Shown: piece after piece, positions 26,273 through 37,200 of the stretch
Numbering within the stretch: the first letter of the stretch is position 1
Layout: the number at the start of each line of letters is the position of its first letter
Source of the DNA: Crossaster papposus
Taxonomy: Eukaryota > Echinodermata > Asteroidea > Velatida > Solasteridae
Assembly (NCBI GenBank): GCA_037893245.1
Contig: JBAIAA010000441.1
Span: forward strand, 1,488,001 to 1,552,000
Length of the DNA stretch: 64,000 bases
Reading direction: 5' to 3'
Notes under the pieces: generated by a model
The model's input: only the letters and a program-made list of their open reading frames with translations
What the model was told of the DNA's origin: nothing
Databases searched by the model: none
Made by a program: the position numbers and the translations under genes

Positions 26273-27402
26273 GTAAGGACAACTCGTTTTATTTCTTTGG
26301 AGGGTGCAGCTGTCTATATATCTCAGTCAGCCATACACCTATGTTCATCCTGCCACTTGCTACTGCGCATGCTACTGCGCATGCTACTGCGCATGCTAAT
26401 GCTGGGCCTGTCGAAACGAAGTGTTTAGGCCATAGTCATAATTATTTTGTAGCCCCTACTCCGCCCTAACTAGCACCAATTTCTAAGCTTTGACTGGTAA
26501 AGCGGGTGTCACACATAATAGACCAAAACTCCCGATCAGCGCACGACCTTCACGATCTAAATTTGTTTAAATCGCGAGGAGAACGTAGGAAATGTCGCAC
26601 CAAAATAACAAATGTCACGAGGTGAAGTCCAACTCACGTTTGTCAAGAACTATACACTCGTGTATCGCTCTGAAAGGTTTTGAGTGGAACGCCACACTCC
26701 CATCGCTCCGACCATGTCCCATCATTAATTCCACTTGTTAACCCTCTCATGTGACCGATCACTCTCCTTATTATCTTCAATTATTCATGCGCAATACTAT
26801 ACCAATGAGTCCGGATTTTATAAAGTCTGAAATTCATGCCAAAATAAAACCAGACGTCAAAATGTTGGTCAAATGTCCTCCAGGCGATTAGGGTATGCAA
26901 GTCGTCTCATACAGTGAAAATTCCCTCAATTCCTACCGCTGTACCGTTTGTGAACGTAATGTTGTTCGAAAGTCCTAATGATGAAAGAACAGTCGAAGAA
27001 CATCGGGCTTATCAAATCGGATAATCTTATGTATTACGCGGATATGTACGTATACGTATTTAATTAATTGTGATCTCCTCAATATACATTGTAATACAGT
27101 GGGCCTACATAATATTTTCGTCTGCGTTGTCATTTATCGATCATTCCCTTCTTATTGATTATTTTACTGATGTTCAAATCTTGATTAATCACGACTGTTT
27201 ACACACAATGTCTCTGTGCGATTAGGAGTTTTCTATCGATATTTATTTCCTCATGTGTTTTAATGAAGTATCAGTTGAAGACGTAAGATGAAGACAAAGT
27301 GTTCAATCCTGTGCCATTTTCTTGATATTTCTTGTCTATATACACACACAATTAAACGTTATCCAATAATGTTTTTCAAACAACTCTTTTATTTGTTTAC
27401 AG

Positions 27403-27429
27403 GGAGGTTACCGTGGTGTGCTATTACAG
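27403..27429 (+). CDS. Microexon 18 (GGYRGVLLQ), 27 nt
   Basis: The acceptor is ttatttgtttacag and the donor is gtaagtgtacattaag. Nine phase-0 codons read GGYRGVLLQ. It aligns with microexon 3 (EGYRDVPSQ). The introns on both sides are close copies, while several exon codons are replaced. Confidence 0.62.
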
Positions 27430-29763
27430 GTAAGTGTACATTAAGCAGCCGCAGATCGAAGATTTCCCAAACTGGCCCGTCAAATGTACTGTATAGCTAT
27501 ATAACGGTGAAGGCAAGTTGCGGCGCCGAAGGCGGGCCCGCCTGACCTGCTTGAGGGGTCTGGTGCATTTTCTTGTAATCTAAGGCATATTTGTCTTGGT
27601 TTTTTTTTTGTGCCTCTACCCCTCCCTATCTTGCTCTGTTTTTATGTTGCCAGAAAACCAGACTAGCTGCCTTGTTTCTAACTAACAACTATTTATATTT
27701 TCCCTGTCTTTGATAGTCTGTTTTTACTCATAGAGGTTCAGCTACGTATGACTTACTTTCGATTCCCTTACATTGAAATTGAATGAGCTGAAAACGAACC
27801 CAATGTGCTTTGTCCGATATTTTGTTCCTTTTACTCACGATAATATGGGCTGGCCCTCCCTCTCTGATTATAGGAACCCTGTGGTGAGCGTCCGTGCGTA
27901 TGTATGAACGTCCGGGGCCGAATTTGTGTCCCAGTTCGCCCCTGTTGAATTCCTTTTGCGTACACTAAGAGTAAATAGAATCCACCATCTAATATGACCA
28001 ATACTCGAATAGAGATAATTGTAGTGTCGTTGATTGCAAGTTGCCACCCATGTTTTGTTGTGTTCGTTCAGTCGTATTATTATTATGGTATTTATTTGTC
28101 CACGCTTGTCAAATACGTTTTCCCACTATTCTTTTATTTAGTTTTCTATTCGCAGCATAACATTTGTTTTGAGTGTATCGATGTAGTAGATATACTGAAA
28201 TTCAAAATAACCACAGACTCAGTGAAACTGCTACCAACATCCAACAAACGTCACTGGGTCAAAATTATCGAGATTATCTTGATACGACTGTTTACACACA
28301 ATGTCTCTGGGCGATGAGGAGTTTTCTATCTATAATTATTCTATACCTGACATGTGAACAACAGTGTGTCAACTGATGGATGCAGTACACATCCAAAGTC
28401 AGTTCCCCCTCTCTGAAAAGGAACTTTAGATGGAATTGGGGTTAGAGTTATACATGTTTGTGTACAAATGAAGGGGGGCACTTGAGTGGACCAGAATCCA
28501 AATTGTTGAAAACATTAATAGTACTTACTAGCAAAAGTGTTGTACATGTGTTGTACCTGAATGTCCACAGTATCGTATCGGGGTGAGTTAGTCTTGCATA
28601 CGCACTGTGGACCTCCGAACAATATAGGTCCACACGATGCGGGAAGAGGTTACGGTGTGTGGACTTGCACACGTCCACAATCCGTTTTTCAGTTTCCGAA
28701 AAAGAGCGCTAGAGGAAAAACGGGTTAGGGTTATATATAGAAAAGATAGAAGGGACAGCTGAGAGGCCCATAATCCTAATTTGAGGGTAAATTTGTTTTG
28801 GGGAAGCGAGAAAAATGAGTATTTAGTCAAAGTTTGTTAATTACACGAATACAAAGGAATGTCCACAGTGCGTATGTAAGGTAAAGCTGCGTGTGCGTGC
28901 GTGTGTGTTTTTATGGCATGCCCTCCAATATTTTGCAGGCCCTCAAATATTTCATAGATCTTCGAAACTTTCGTAGGCCCTTAAATATTTTGTAGGCCCC
29001 TAGATATTTTGTGTCGAAAAATAGCACCGAATCGGACTCGTCATTTCCATCTGAAAACAACATTATTTTTGGTAATTTTAGTTGAATTTCTTTTAGAGGA
29101 CGCAACTCTATGTCTCAATTAGCCCTCTCAAAAGGTTTTATCTTCGGTGCAACATTTTGTCATGTAAAAGTTACTACTTGTTGTTTTAACCTAACAAGAA
29201 GTATACATGTAGATACCATAATACTATAGAACACTTACAATTCACCTCCAGCTAATAGATACATTTTTGAATTTACAAATCATACCGAAGCATTCATAAA
29301 TCACCCCATTGCAAGCAATCGGAAGAAAGTATAACTTTAACAAGAAACGATTAGTTAACCTCCCGAGCCAGAAATATATCTTTACAAAGAAAAGCAAGTC
29401 CAGTCAAATTTCCTTCAACAACAAAACTTCTGAGTATTACTGTTTCCCCAAGCCCTGCTTCACTCAATCTGTATGTTTTCGTGATTTCATTACACGACGG
29501 AGTTTTGCGTTTTTCCCTTGAAGGGCGATTTTACAGGTTCAACTTCTTTGGAATTATAAAAAAAGTCCAAAGGAAAGAAAGAAATATCCAGAAGAAAACG
29601 TTGAAACTTTATAATAGTACATTGAGACGTACGATGAAGACAAAGTGTTGAATCCTGTGCCATTTGCTTGGTTTGTATTTCCTTAATACACACTGTTAAA
29701 CTTCATCAACTAATGTTTGTCTAACATTTCTGTTTTGTTTCTTTACATGGCTCATCACGCAAG

Positions 29764-29775
29764 TTTGATGATGAT
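29764..29775 (+). CDS. Microexon 19 (FDDD), 12 nt
   Basis: The late-AG acceptor acatggctcatcacgcaag is followed by four phase-0 codons Phe-Asp-Asp-Asp and the donor gtaagtgtacattcgatt. A gat triplet repeat makes this the only 12-nt member of its class. Its length still keeps frame. Confidence 0.5.
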
Positions 29776-30812
29776 GTAAGTGTACATTCGATTCGCCTTT
29801 ACTGTTTAACTTCGGATTTCATATAAGTGTATTTCACGGTTTTGACACACGATTTTTCTTCGTTAGTTTAAATCTGCCTGAAAATCATTGGTTCCGTACA
29901 AACTCTTACATTGTTGAAGTCAATTGCAGGGCTGCAATATTATATCTTTTGACTTAATGTCGTGCAAGACCAAACTCCACTTTAAACTACAGTGTTAATC
30001 AATTTTACCGAAATGTCAAGTACACTCATGGATCCTGTCTTGTAAAACGATTATACAATGCATACAAACGAATGGTAATTACTTCACTGTCAAACTGCTT
30101 TAAAGTTGCAACCCAAACATTTTCATGCTGCACAAAAACCTAACATATTTACCGGGGTAAAAGAGTCTGTTTTTGATAGTCTGTTTGTACTCATAGAGGT
30201 TCAGCTACGTATGACTTACTTTCCATTACCTTCCATTGAAATTGAATGGGCTGAAAACGAACTCAGTGTGCTTTTTCCGATATTTTGTTCCTTTTACTCA
30301 CGATAATATGGGCTGGCCCTCGCTCTCATAAATCACCCGATTGCAAGCGAAAGGAAGAGAGTGTAACTTTAAAAAGGAAAGAAGTTAACCTCCTGAGCCA
30401 GAAATAGATATTTACAAAGAAAAGCAAGTCCATTCAAATTTCCTTTAACAACAACAACACTTCTGAGTATTACTGTTTCCCAAGCCTTGCTTCACTCAAT
30501 CTGTCTGTTTTCGTGAATTCATTACACGGCGGAGTTTTGCGTTTTTCTTGGAGGGCGATTTTAAAGATTCAACGTTTTTATACAATTATGTCATTGTAAT
30601 TATAAAAAAGTCCAGATGAAAGGAGGAAATATCCGGAAGAAAACGTTGAAACTTTGTAATAATATATTTATTGAGACGTAAGATGAAACCAAAGTGTTGA
30701 ATCCTGTGCCATTTTCTTGGTTTGTATTCCCTTAATACACACTTTTAAACTTTATCAATTAATGTTTGTCTAACATTTCTGTTTTGTTTCTTTACATGGC
30801 TCATCACGCAAG

Positions 30813-30821
30813 ATTTATGAG
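30813..30821 (+). CDS. Microexon 20 (IYE), 9 nt
   Basis: The late-AG acceptor acatggctcatcacgcaag is followed by three phase-0 codons Ile-Tyr-Glu and the donor gtaagtgttcattcgatt. Confidence 0.52.
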
Positions 30822-31163
30822 GTAAGTGTTCATTCGATTCGCCTTCACTGTTTAACTTCAGAGTTCATAAGTATATTTCACGGTTTCGCCATATCTGGTC
30901 GATATACTGTCATCAGTGTCTGTCATCGTTAGTTTAACTCTGCCTGAAAATCATTGGTTTCATATAAACTCTTACAGTGTTGAAGTCAATATTGCAGGGC
31001 TGCAATATTATATCTTTTGACTTAATGTCGTGCAAGACCAAACCCCACTTTAAACTACAGTGTTAATAAATGTTAAGTACAAAATCGTTTCGGTCGTCAA
31101 ATAAAAACAATGTATATTTTGGTCCAAGATGTTTTTTCACACATCTCATTTATTTCCTTGCAG

Positions 31164-31184
31164 CTGCAATTTGAGCAGTCATCA
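31164..31184 (+). CDS. Microexon 21 (LQFEQSS), 21 nt
   Basis: The acceptor is tttatttccttgcag and the donor is gtaagtttatgccgtcatta. Seven phase-0 codons read LQFEQSS. Its flank class is shared with microexon 2 (MSMNTPM). Only 78 nt separate it from microexon 22. Confidence 0.58.
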
Positions 31185-31262
31185 GTAAGTTTATGCCGTC
31201 ATTATTAATGAATGCTTGTCTAACATTTCTGTTTTGTTTCTTTACATGGCTCATCACGCCAG

Positions 31263-31271
31263 AATGAAATG
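31263..31271 (+). CDS. Microexon 22 (NEM), 9 nt
   Basis: The acceptor acatggctcatcacgccag is the late-AG class with one base changed, and the donor is gtaagtgtaaattggatt. Three phase-0 codons read Asn-Glu-Met. The 78-nt intron before it joins the downstream flank of a microexon-2-type cassette to the upstream flank of a late-AG cassette, a sign of recombination between cassettes. Confidence 0.5.
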
Positions 31272-32426
31272 GTAAGTGTAAATTGGATTCGCCTTTACTG
31301 TTTAACTTCAGAGTTCATATAAGTATATTTTACGGTTTTGCCATATCTGGTCGATATACTGTCATCAGTTTGACTTAATGTCGTGCAAGAACAAACCCCA
31401 GTTTAAACTACAGTGTTAATAAATGTTCCCGAAGTGTCAAGTACACTCATGGACCTGGTCTTGTAAAACGATTATAGAGTGAATAGAAACGAATGGTAAT
31501 TAATTCACTGTCAACCTGCTTTACAGTTGCAACCGGAACATTTCCATGCTGCACGAAAATCTAACATATTTACCGGGAAAAGAGTCTAAAGAGTGACAGA
31601 ACGATCTTCAATTTTTGTAACGACTTTGTGTTATGCCATGTTTGAGTTCTTGTTGCATACAGATATTATTGAATAGAACCAACTATGTAATACTATTATG
31701 ATCAATACACGATCAATGATTTTGTCAGGAAACCAGACTAGCTGCCTAGTTTGTAACTAAAAACTAGTGTTTCTTTCCCTGTTTTTGACAGTTTGTTTTG
31801 CTCATAGAGGTTCAGCTACGTATGACTTACTTTTCATTTCCTTCTACTGAAATTGAATGGGCTGAAAACGAACCCAATGTGCTTTTTCCGATATTTTGTT
31901 CCTTTTACTCACGATAATAATGGGCTGGCCCTCCTTCTCATAAATCGCCCAATTGCAAGCGAAAGGAAGAAAGTGTAACTTTAAGAAGGAAAGAAGTTAA
32001 CCTCCCGAGCCAGAAAAAGATATTTACTAAGAAACGCAAGTCCAGTCCAATTTTCTTCAACAACAACAAAACTTCTGAGTATTACTGTTCCCTCAAGCCT
32101 TGCGTCACTCAATCTTTATGTTTTCGTGATTTCATTACACGGCGGAGTTTTGCGTTTTTCTTGGATTGCGATTTCACAGGTTTAACTTCTTTATACAATT
32201 ATGTCATTGGAATAAGAAAAAATCTAGAGAAAAAGAGGAAATATCCAGAAGAAAATGTTGAAACTTTGTAATAGTATATATTTATTGAGACGTTAAATAA
32301 AGACAAAGTGTTGAATCCTGTACCATTTTCTTGGTTTGTATTCCCTTAATACACACTTTTAAACTTTATCAATTAATGTTTGTCTAACATTTCTGTTTTG
32401 TTTCTTTACATGGCTCATCACGCAAG

Positions 32427-32435
32427 TTTGGTGAT
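32427..32435 (+). CDS. Microexon 23 (FGD), 9 nt
   Basis: The late-AG acceptor acatggctcatcacgcaag is followed by three phase-0 codons Phe-Gly-Asp and the donor gtaagtgttcattcgatt. It is a sister of microexon 19 (FDDD). Confidence 0.5.
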
Positions 32436-33142
32436 GTAAGTGTTCATTCGATTCGCCTTCACTTGTTTGTAACTAAAAACTAGTGTTTCTTTCGCTGTCT
32501 TTGATAGTCTGTTTTTACTCATAGAGGTTCAGCTACGTATGACTTACATCCCATTACCTTCCATTGAAATTGAATGGGCTGAAAACGAACTCAATGTGCT
32601 TTTCCCGATATTTTGTTCCTTTTACTCACGATAATATGGGCTACCCTCTCTCTCATAAATCACCCAATTGCAAGCGAAAGGAAGAGAGTGTAACTTTAAA
32701 AAGAAAAGAAGTTAACCTCCTGAGCCAGAAACAGATATTTACAAAGAAAACAAGTCCGGTCAAATTTCCTTTAACAACAACAAAACTTCTGGGTATTATT
32801 GTTTCCCAAGCCTTGCTTCACTCAATCTGTCTGTTTTCGTGATTTCATTACACGGCGGAGTTTTGCGGTTTGTTTTTTTGGTTTTTTTGGGGGGAGGGCG
32901 ATATTACAGGTTTAACTTTTTTTTACAATTATGTCATTGGAATTAAACAAAATTAATCCATAGGAAAGGAGACAATATCCAGAAGAAAATGTTGATACTT
33001 TGTAATAATATATCCATTGAGACGTAAGATGAAGACAAAGTGTTGAATCCTTTGACATTGTCTTGGTTTTTATTCCCTTTATACACAGTATTAAACTTTA
33101 TCACTTAATGTTTTTTCTAACATCTCTTTGTTTTCTTTACAG

Positions 33143-33169
33143 TGGCGAGGTGCTAGCTCGAAGTCACCG
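33143..33169 (+). CDS. Microexon 24 (WRGASSKSP), 27 nt
   Basis: The acceptor is ttgttttctttacag and the donor is gtaagtgtacattcgatt. Nine phase-0 codons read WRGASSKSP. This is the last recognisable cassette exon before the constant region. The next exon, 1.05 kb downstream, starts in phase 0 and is compatible with it. Confidence 0.65.
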
Positions 33170-33429
33170 GTAAGTGTACATTCGATTTGCCTTCACTGTT
33201 CATATGAGTTTATTTCACGGTTTGGCCATATCTGGTCGATATACTGTCATCAGTGTATATGCGATTTTTCTTTGTTATTTTAACTCTGCCTGAAAATCAT
33301 TGGTTTCATATAAACTCTTACATTGTTGAAGTCAATTGCAGGGCTGCAACATTATTTGTTTTGACTTGATGTCGTGCAAGACAACACTCCATTTTAAACT
33401 GCAGTGTTAATCAATTTTACCGAAATGTC

Positions 33430-34200
33430 AAGTACACTCATGGATCCTGTATAATTACTATAAGGAATATTTTCCCTCTTGAAATTAGCCTACATGGTCA
33501 ATTCTGTTTACGGGTTAGTGATAATCGTTAGAATGGCAGATAGCCCTACTGCCTGCAGAAGACTGGCTTTTGGAATAGTTATTGGAACACTGTGGTGGTA
33601 GTCCCCTATCAAGTGATATGCAATTGCGTATCACCATAGGCTACGTACAAGAAGTATTACTATTAGCTAACCAGACGTGTTGTCAAGACGACTGTTTTCT
33701 TTGAGAGACTGGTGTCATATGAAAATCAGACTCCTATGGAAATCAGACCTTTTTTTGCTATTATTGGTTAAACCCTCTCACGTGACACATCACGCTCCTA
33801 ATTATCTCTCCTTAATCATGCGTAATACTACCAATGAGTCTGGATTTCATGGAGTCTGAAATTCATGCTACCTCGGATTTGCAAAAAGGACCGCATCTCT
33901 GTATTGAAAGGGAGGTATAATAATGGCATGTTGGTACCTAAAATAGCTCATCTCAAAGTTGTTATCGTAAATAATTCCAACAATTGTGGCTTGGTCATCG
34001 ACGTATCGATTAACAGCACAATTGTTCATATTATCATTATAAAGCTCTCATATAAACGCAAATATATTGTCTATTTAGGAGCTCGGTTGGTAGAGCACCG
34101 TAACTGCAATTCGGAGGTTACAGGTCTAAACCCCGTTCCAGTCAATTTCTTTGCTGCACGTTTAAGAATGAACAAAAAACCCCACATTTTGCAGTTCCTC
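33430..34200. other. Intron between last microexon and constant exons
   Basis: Cassette similarity ends near 33,450. A short piece at about 33,770-33,870 (aaccctctcacgtgac, then an open segment) matches the module seen at 1,560, 18,370, 19,555 and 26,740. The rest holds no feature I can support, except the tRNA-like relic at 34,078-34,150. Confidence 0.5.
34078..34150 (+). repeat. tRNA-like head of a decayed SINE
   Basis: The sequence gagctcggttggtagagcac resembles a pol III A box and aggtctaaacccc a degenerate B box, followed by gttccagtcaattt, a body typical of tRNA-derived SINEs. The B box departs from the consensus ggttcgantcc, so I do not call a tRNA gene. Confidence 0.45.
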
Positions 34201-34214
34201 GTTTTCGTTTCCAG

Positions 34215-34269
34215 GAAACCAGCTTTGCTATAACAGCGGAGAAATCTGTGAATTTACAATCGTCTCCAG
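34215..34269 (+). CDS. Exon joining microexon array to ZU5 body
   Basis: The acceptor is gttttcgtttccag and the donor is gtacgtat. The 55 nt start in phase 0 and end in phase 1 (18 codons plus G). The peptide is ETSFAITAEKSVNLQSSP, followed by a codon completed by the next exon. Its phase-0 start matches the phase-0 ends of all upstream microexons. I recognise no domain in it. Confidence 0.65.
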
Positions 34270-37200
34270 GTACGTATATCCACGGATAATATTTACCTAT
34301 ACGCTGATTGGTAAGCGTCGACTGTTGGTGAAATGTTCTACAGGGTGTCTTTAAAAAAAGTATACCAATTTTAAAATTTGTATTATTGCAAAACTACTGA
34401 ATATTAAACAAAAAAGCCAAATGTCTGTGAAAAGGGTATTCTCTGTCCAATGGTAAAGTTAATTATGTCATTGCCATGGATGACTAAACAAACAAGACAT
34501 TTATAAAATGTACGGAAATCAGCACTGAAATATTCAGTAGTTTTGCAATAATATGAATTTAAAAATGGGTATACTTTTTTTAGAGACACCATGTATGTAG
34601 TCTGTATTACGTTACAATGCAATGTCACAAATTTTTGAGGCAATTGTCAACTTTTTTTACAATGTACGAGGCGAATTTTGAACAGAAGGCCACTTAAATC
34701 ACTAACAGAGTGATTTTACTTAGTGGTTTAATACACTTTTAAAGGGTGGTTCATCATTTATGCAAATGCGAATGCGTTGCGAATTTGACGTCATAATAAA
34801 CCATTCGCTGCGAATTTCGACGGTGCTGAAATGTGTTCAACTGGCTTTTTGCGCCGATTATGAACCAGGCTTAACGTACATGCATCATGATTTGTATTAC
34901 AGCTTTGCCAACTCTCCTGAAAAGGATCTTAGAGGAACACGACCAATTTGCCAAAGGATGCAGCGAAGAGACGCTGAGGAAGAACACCTTCCAGTTGATG
35001 TACATTGCAATCGGTTACTTCGACCAGGAGGGTGGGAGCCTGTCTTTGTTCGAGTACAAAGTTCACCTGTACATCCCCCGCCGGGCACTACCCAAAGGTC
35101 GACTGCAGCAGGTGTTCATCTACGTCAACCCCAACGCGCCGACAGTTGACGGGGTCGGTCCGTCGGACTGTGTCCTGTCGCCGATGATCCAGTGCGGCCC
35201 AACAGGTCTGAAGTTTCTGGACAGCGTGGTGCTGTCTTACCCACACTTTGCCCAGGAGGGGAGCGGGTGGAAGTTGAACGTACAGTTGTGCAATGACGAA
35301 GGAGGCTCGCCAAAATCCTGGAAGACTCTTGATGCAGACGACGACGGCATGCTGGTGTCTACCAAAGACCAGACCGTCGTACTCCTGATGAAGCATTTCA
35401 CAGGGGCAGCTTTAGTTGGCGAACCATCCGAAACCAGCACCAAAATAATGGAGGCAGGAGTGTTTGGGAGCCCCTTTGATCCGTCTGAGAAGCACAGCCA
35501 CTATCCCTTCCGGATCCACCTCTGGAACGACGAACCAGTTGTAAAACAGGTAAACTCCCTGTTTCTTTGTTTTAAGGGTTGACACTTTCTATCTATATTT
35601 TGGGGGCACAATGCAAGCGTCGGGACTATTTTGGTATTTTTGTAAATGTAATATCGTAAATGTAAGGCTAAAAAGCCACTATAGGCAAAGGGCTACAGAA
35701 AAAAAGAAAACAAATCAGGAAAACTGAAAAAAGGAATTGATATTTCTCTTAGCGGTAGGATACACCATTGGTAATTGCTTCAACTATCAGGAATGGGTGG
35801 ATTTTGGGGATTGTATTTTGGATGCCGAGAATGTTTTTTTTTTTAAATTGATTTTTTAAAATAAAATTTATTTTTCGGAATAATTACAGGATTTCTAGCG
35901 TAATAATTTTGCTGGATGCCTGGAATCATTATTTACTTTCAAATAACTACGATATTTCTTGGTAATTTGGTAGTCATTGATTTTCTCAATATGTGCAAAT
36001 GGTGTATCCTCCCTTTAAAAAAAAGGCCAAATCATAAGAAGGGGAAAAATAACTACTGGGCAAATTGGTCCAAAGAGAGACAGACCGTGAAAAAACCACA
36101 ATTAGAGTATCTCTCTGTTCTATATCTCTACACAGCTAAAGTGTATAGGTGAGAGGAAGCAGAGAGACTGGGTAAAGGAAAACACACTGATATTATTATT
36201 CATTCATAAATACATGAGACAATAACCATTCGTATTGGTCAAGAGCTCGACACGTCGGTATGTTTAAACGACCGATAAAACATGGCCCACAAAGTTGTTT
36301 ACGCATTTTCGGTGTTAGATTATATTTGGAGTCCTATGAAGTCTGGTTCATGAACCTTTTATTTGTTGAAGTTTCACACGGCATGCGCAATTTGTGTCCA
36401 TATATTAATATTCCTCAATTACTCTGCAACACACATCACTCCATATCGAGCGTTAGGTGGAACGCCCGCATCACAATGACACATACATGAGGTACATACC
36501 TATAGCTGGTTGAACCAAGATGGCGTGTGAGTACTAAAGTACTAACGTTGACGGTGTTTTTTGTTTAACTCTTCTTTGTTGTTGTTTTGACTTTGTATGA
36601 ATAGAACAAAATGTGGTTGGCCTGTATTAAATAATTCCATCAGTATGAAACCGACTGATGGGATTGAGCATTAACACATCCAGGCCCATATTTGTAACTT
36701 AAAACCGAGTTAAATTTGAACATGGAGTAATTCGTAGGCAGCAAATAAATACTTAACATGAGCCTGTAAACTATAATTTGCTTTATTTATGCTGCTCAGA
36801 AAGTAACGGAGATGGAAAACGAAACTGGCTCCAAGCGGTTGGACGTTTACCGATATCTGAAAGTGGGCAGATCAGGAGACGTACAAGCTGAAATCGAGAA
36901 AATCAAGCGTGGCTGGGAACTGGAAAACAAGGTAGTATACCCGCAGACCAGAGTATTATAGTTTGGGCCCTTTCCCATGTCCGAAGTATAGCCTATGGCA
37001 CCGAGTGAAATTATAAAAAGTCGAAGGACTACAATGCGGCAGCGTGCATTGAGTGCAGGATGGCTGAACGTACTAATACTTTTTTTCGACCCAACTCATC
37101 GCAAATTAACCGCACGGGACCCGTAAGGGAGCCGTCTAAATATAACGGCCACCCCAAATTAAGATAGGCCTATCAGGAAAGGCTCGGGGGGCCACCTGGA

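Larger units (their letters stand above)
13816..33142 (+). repeat. Diverged intronic cassettes carrying microexons 11-23
   Basis: These are older copies of the same intron modules, rearranged relative to each other. The block 13,770-14,916 plus 17,873-18,540 matches 25,110-26,940, apart from the transposon insertion. The module 21,540-22,370 matches 24,180-24,600 and 3,230-4,030. The module 27,440-28,330 matches 2,260-3,170 and 23,640-24,130. Some modules, such as 28,340-28,870, have no exon. No other coding region is visible. Confidence 0.7.

Noticed and set aside
34760-35149. 129-codon frame overlapping the start of the ZU5 exon
   Set aside because: It is a different frame from the conserved ZU5 reading and uses intron sequence as its start.
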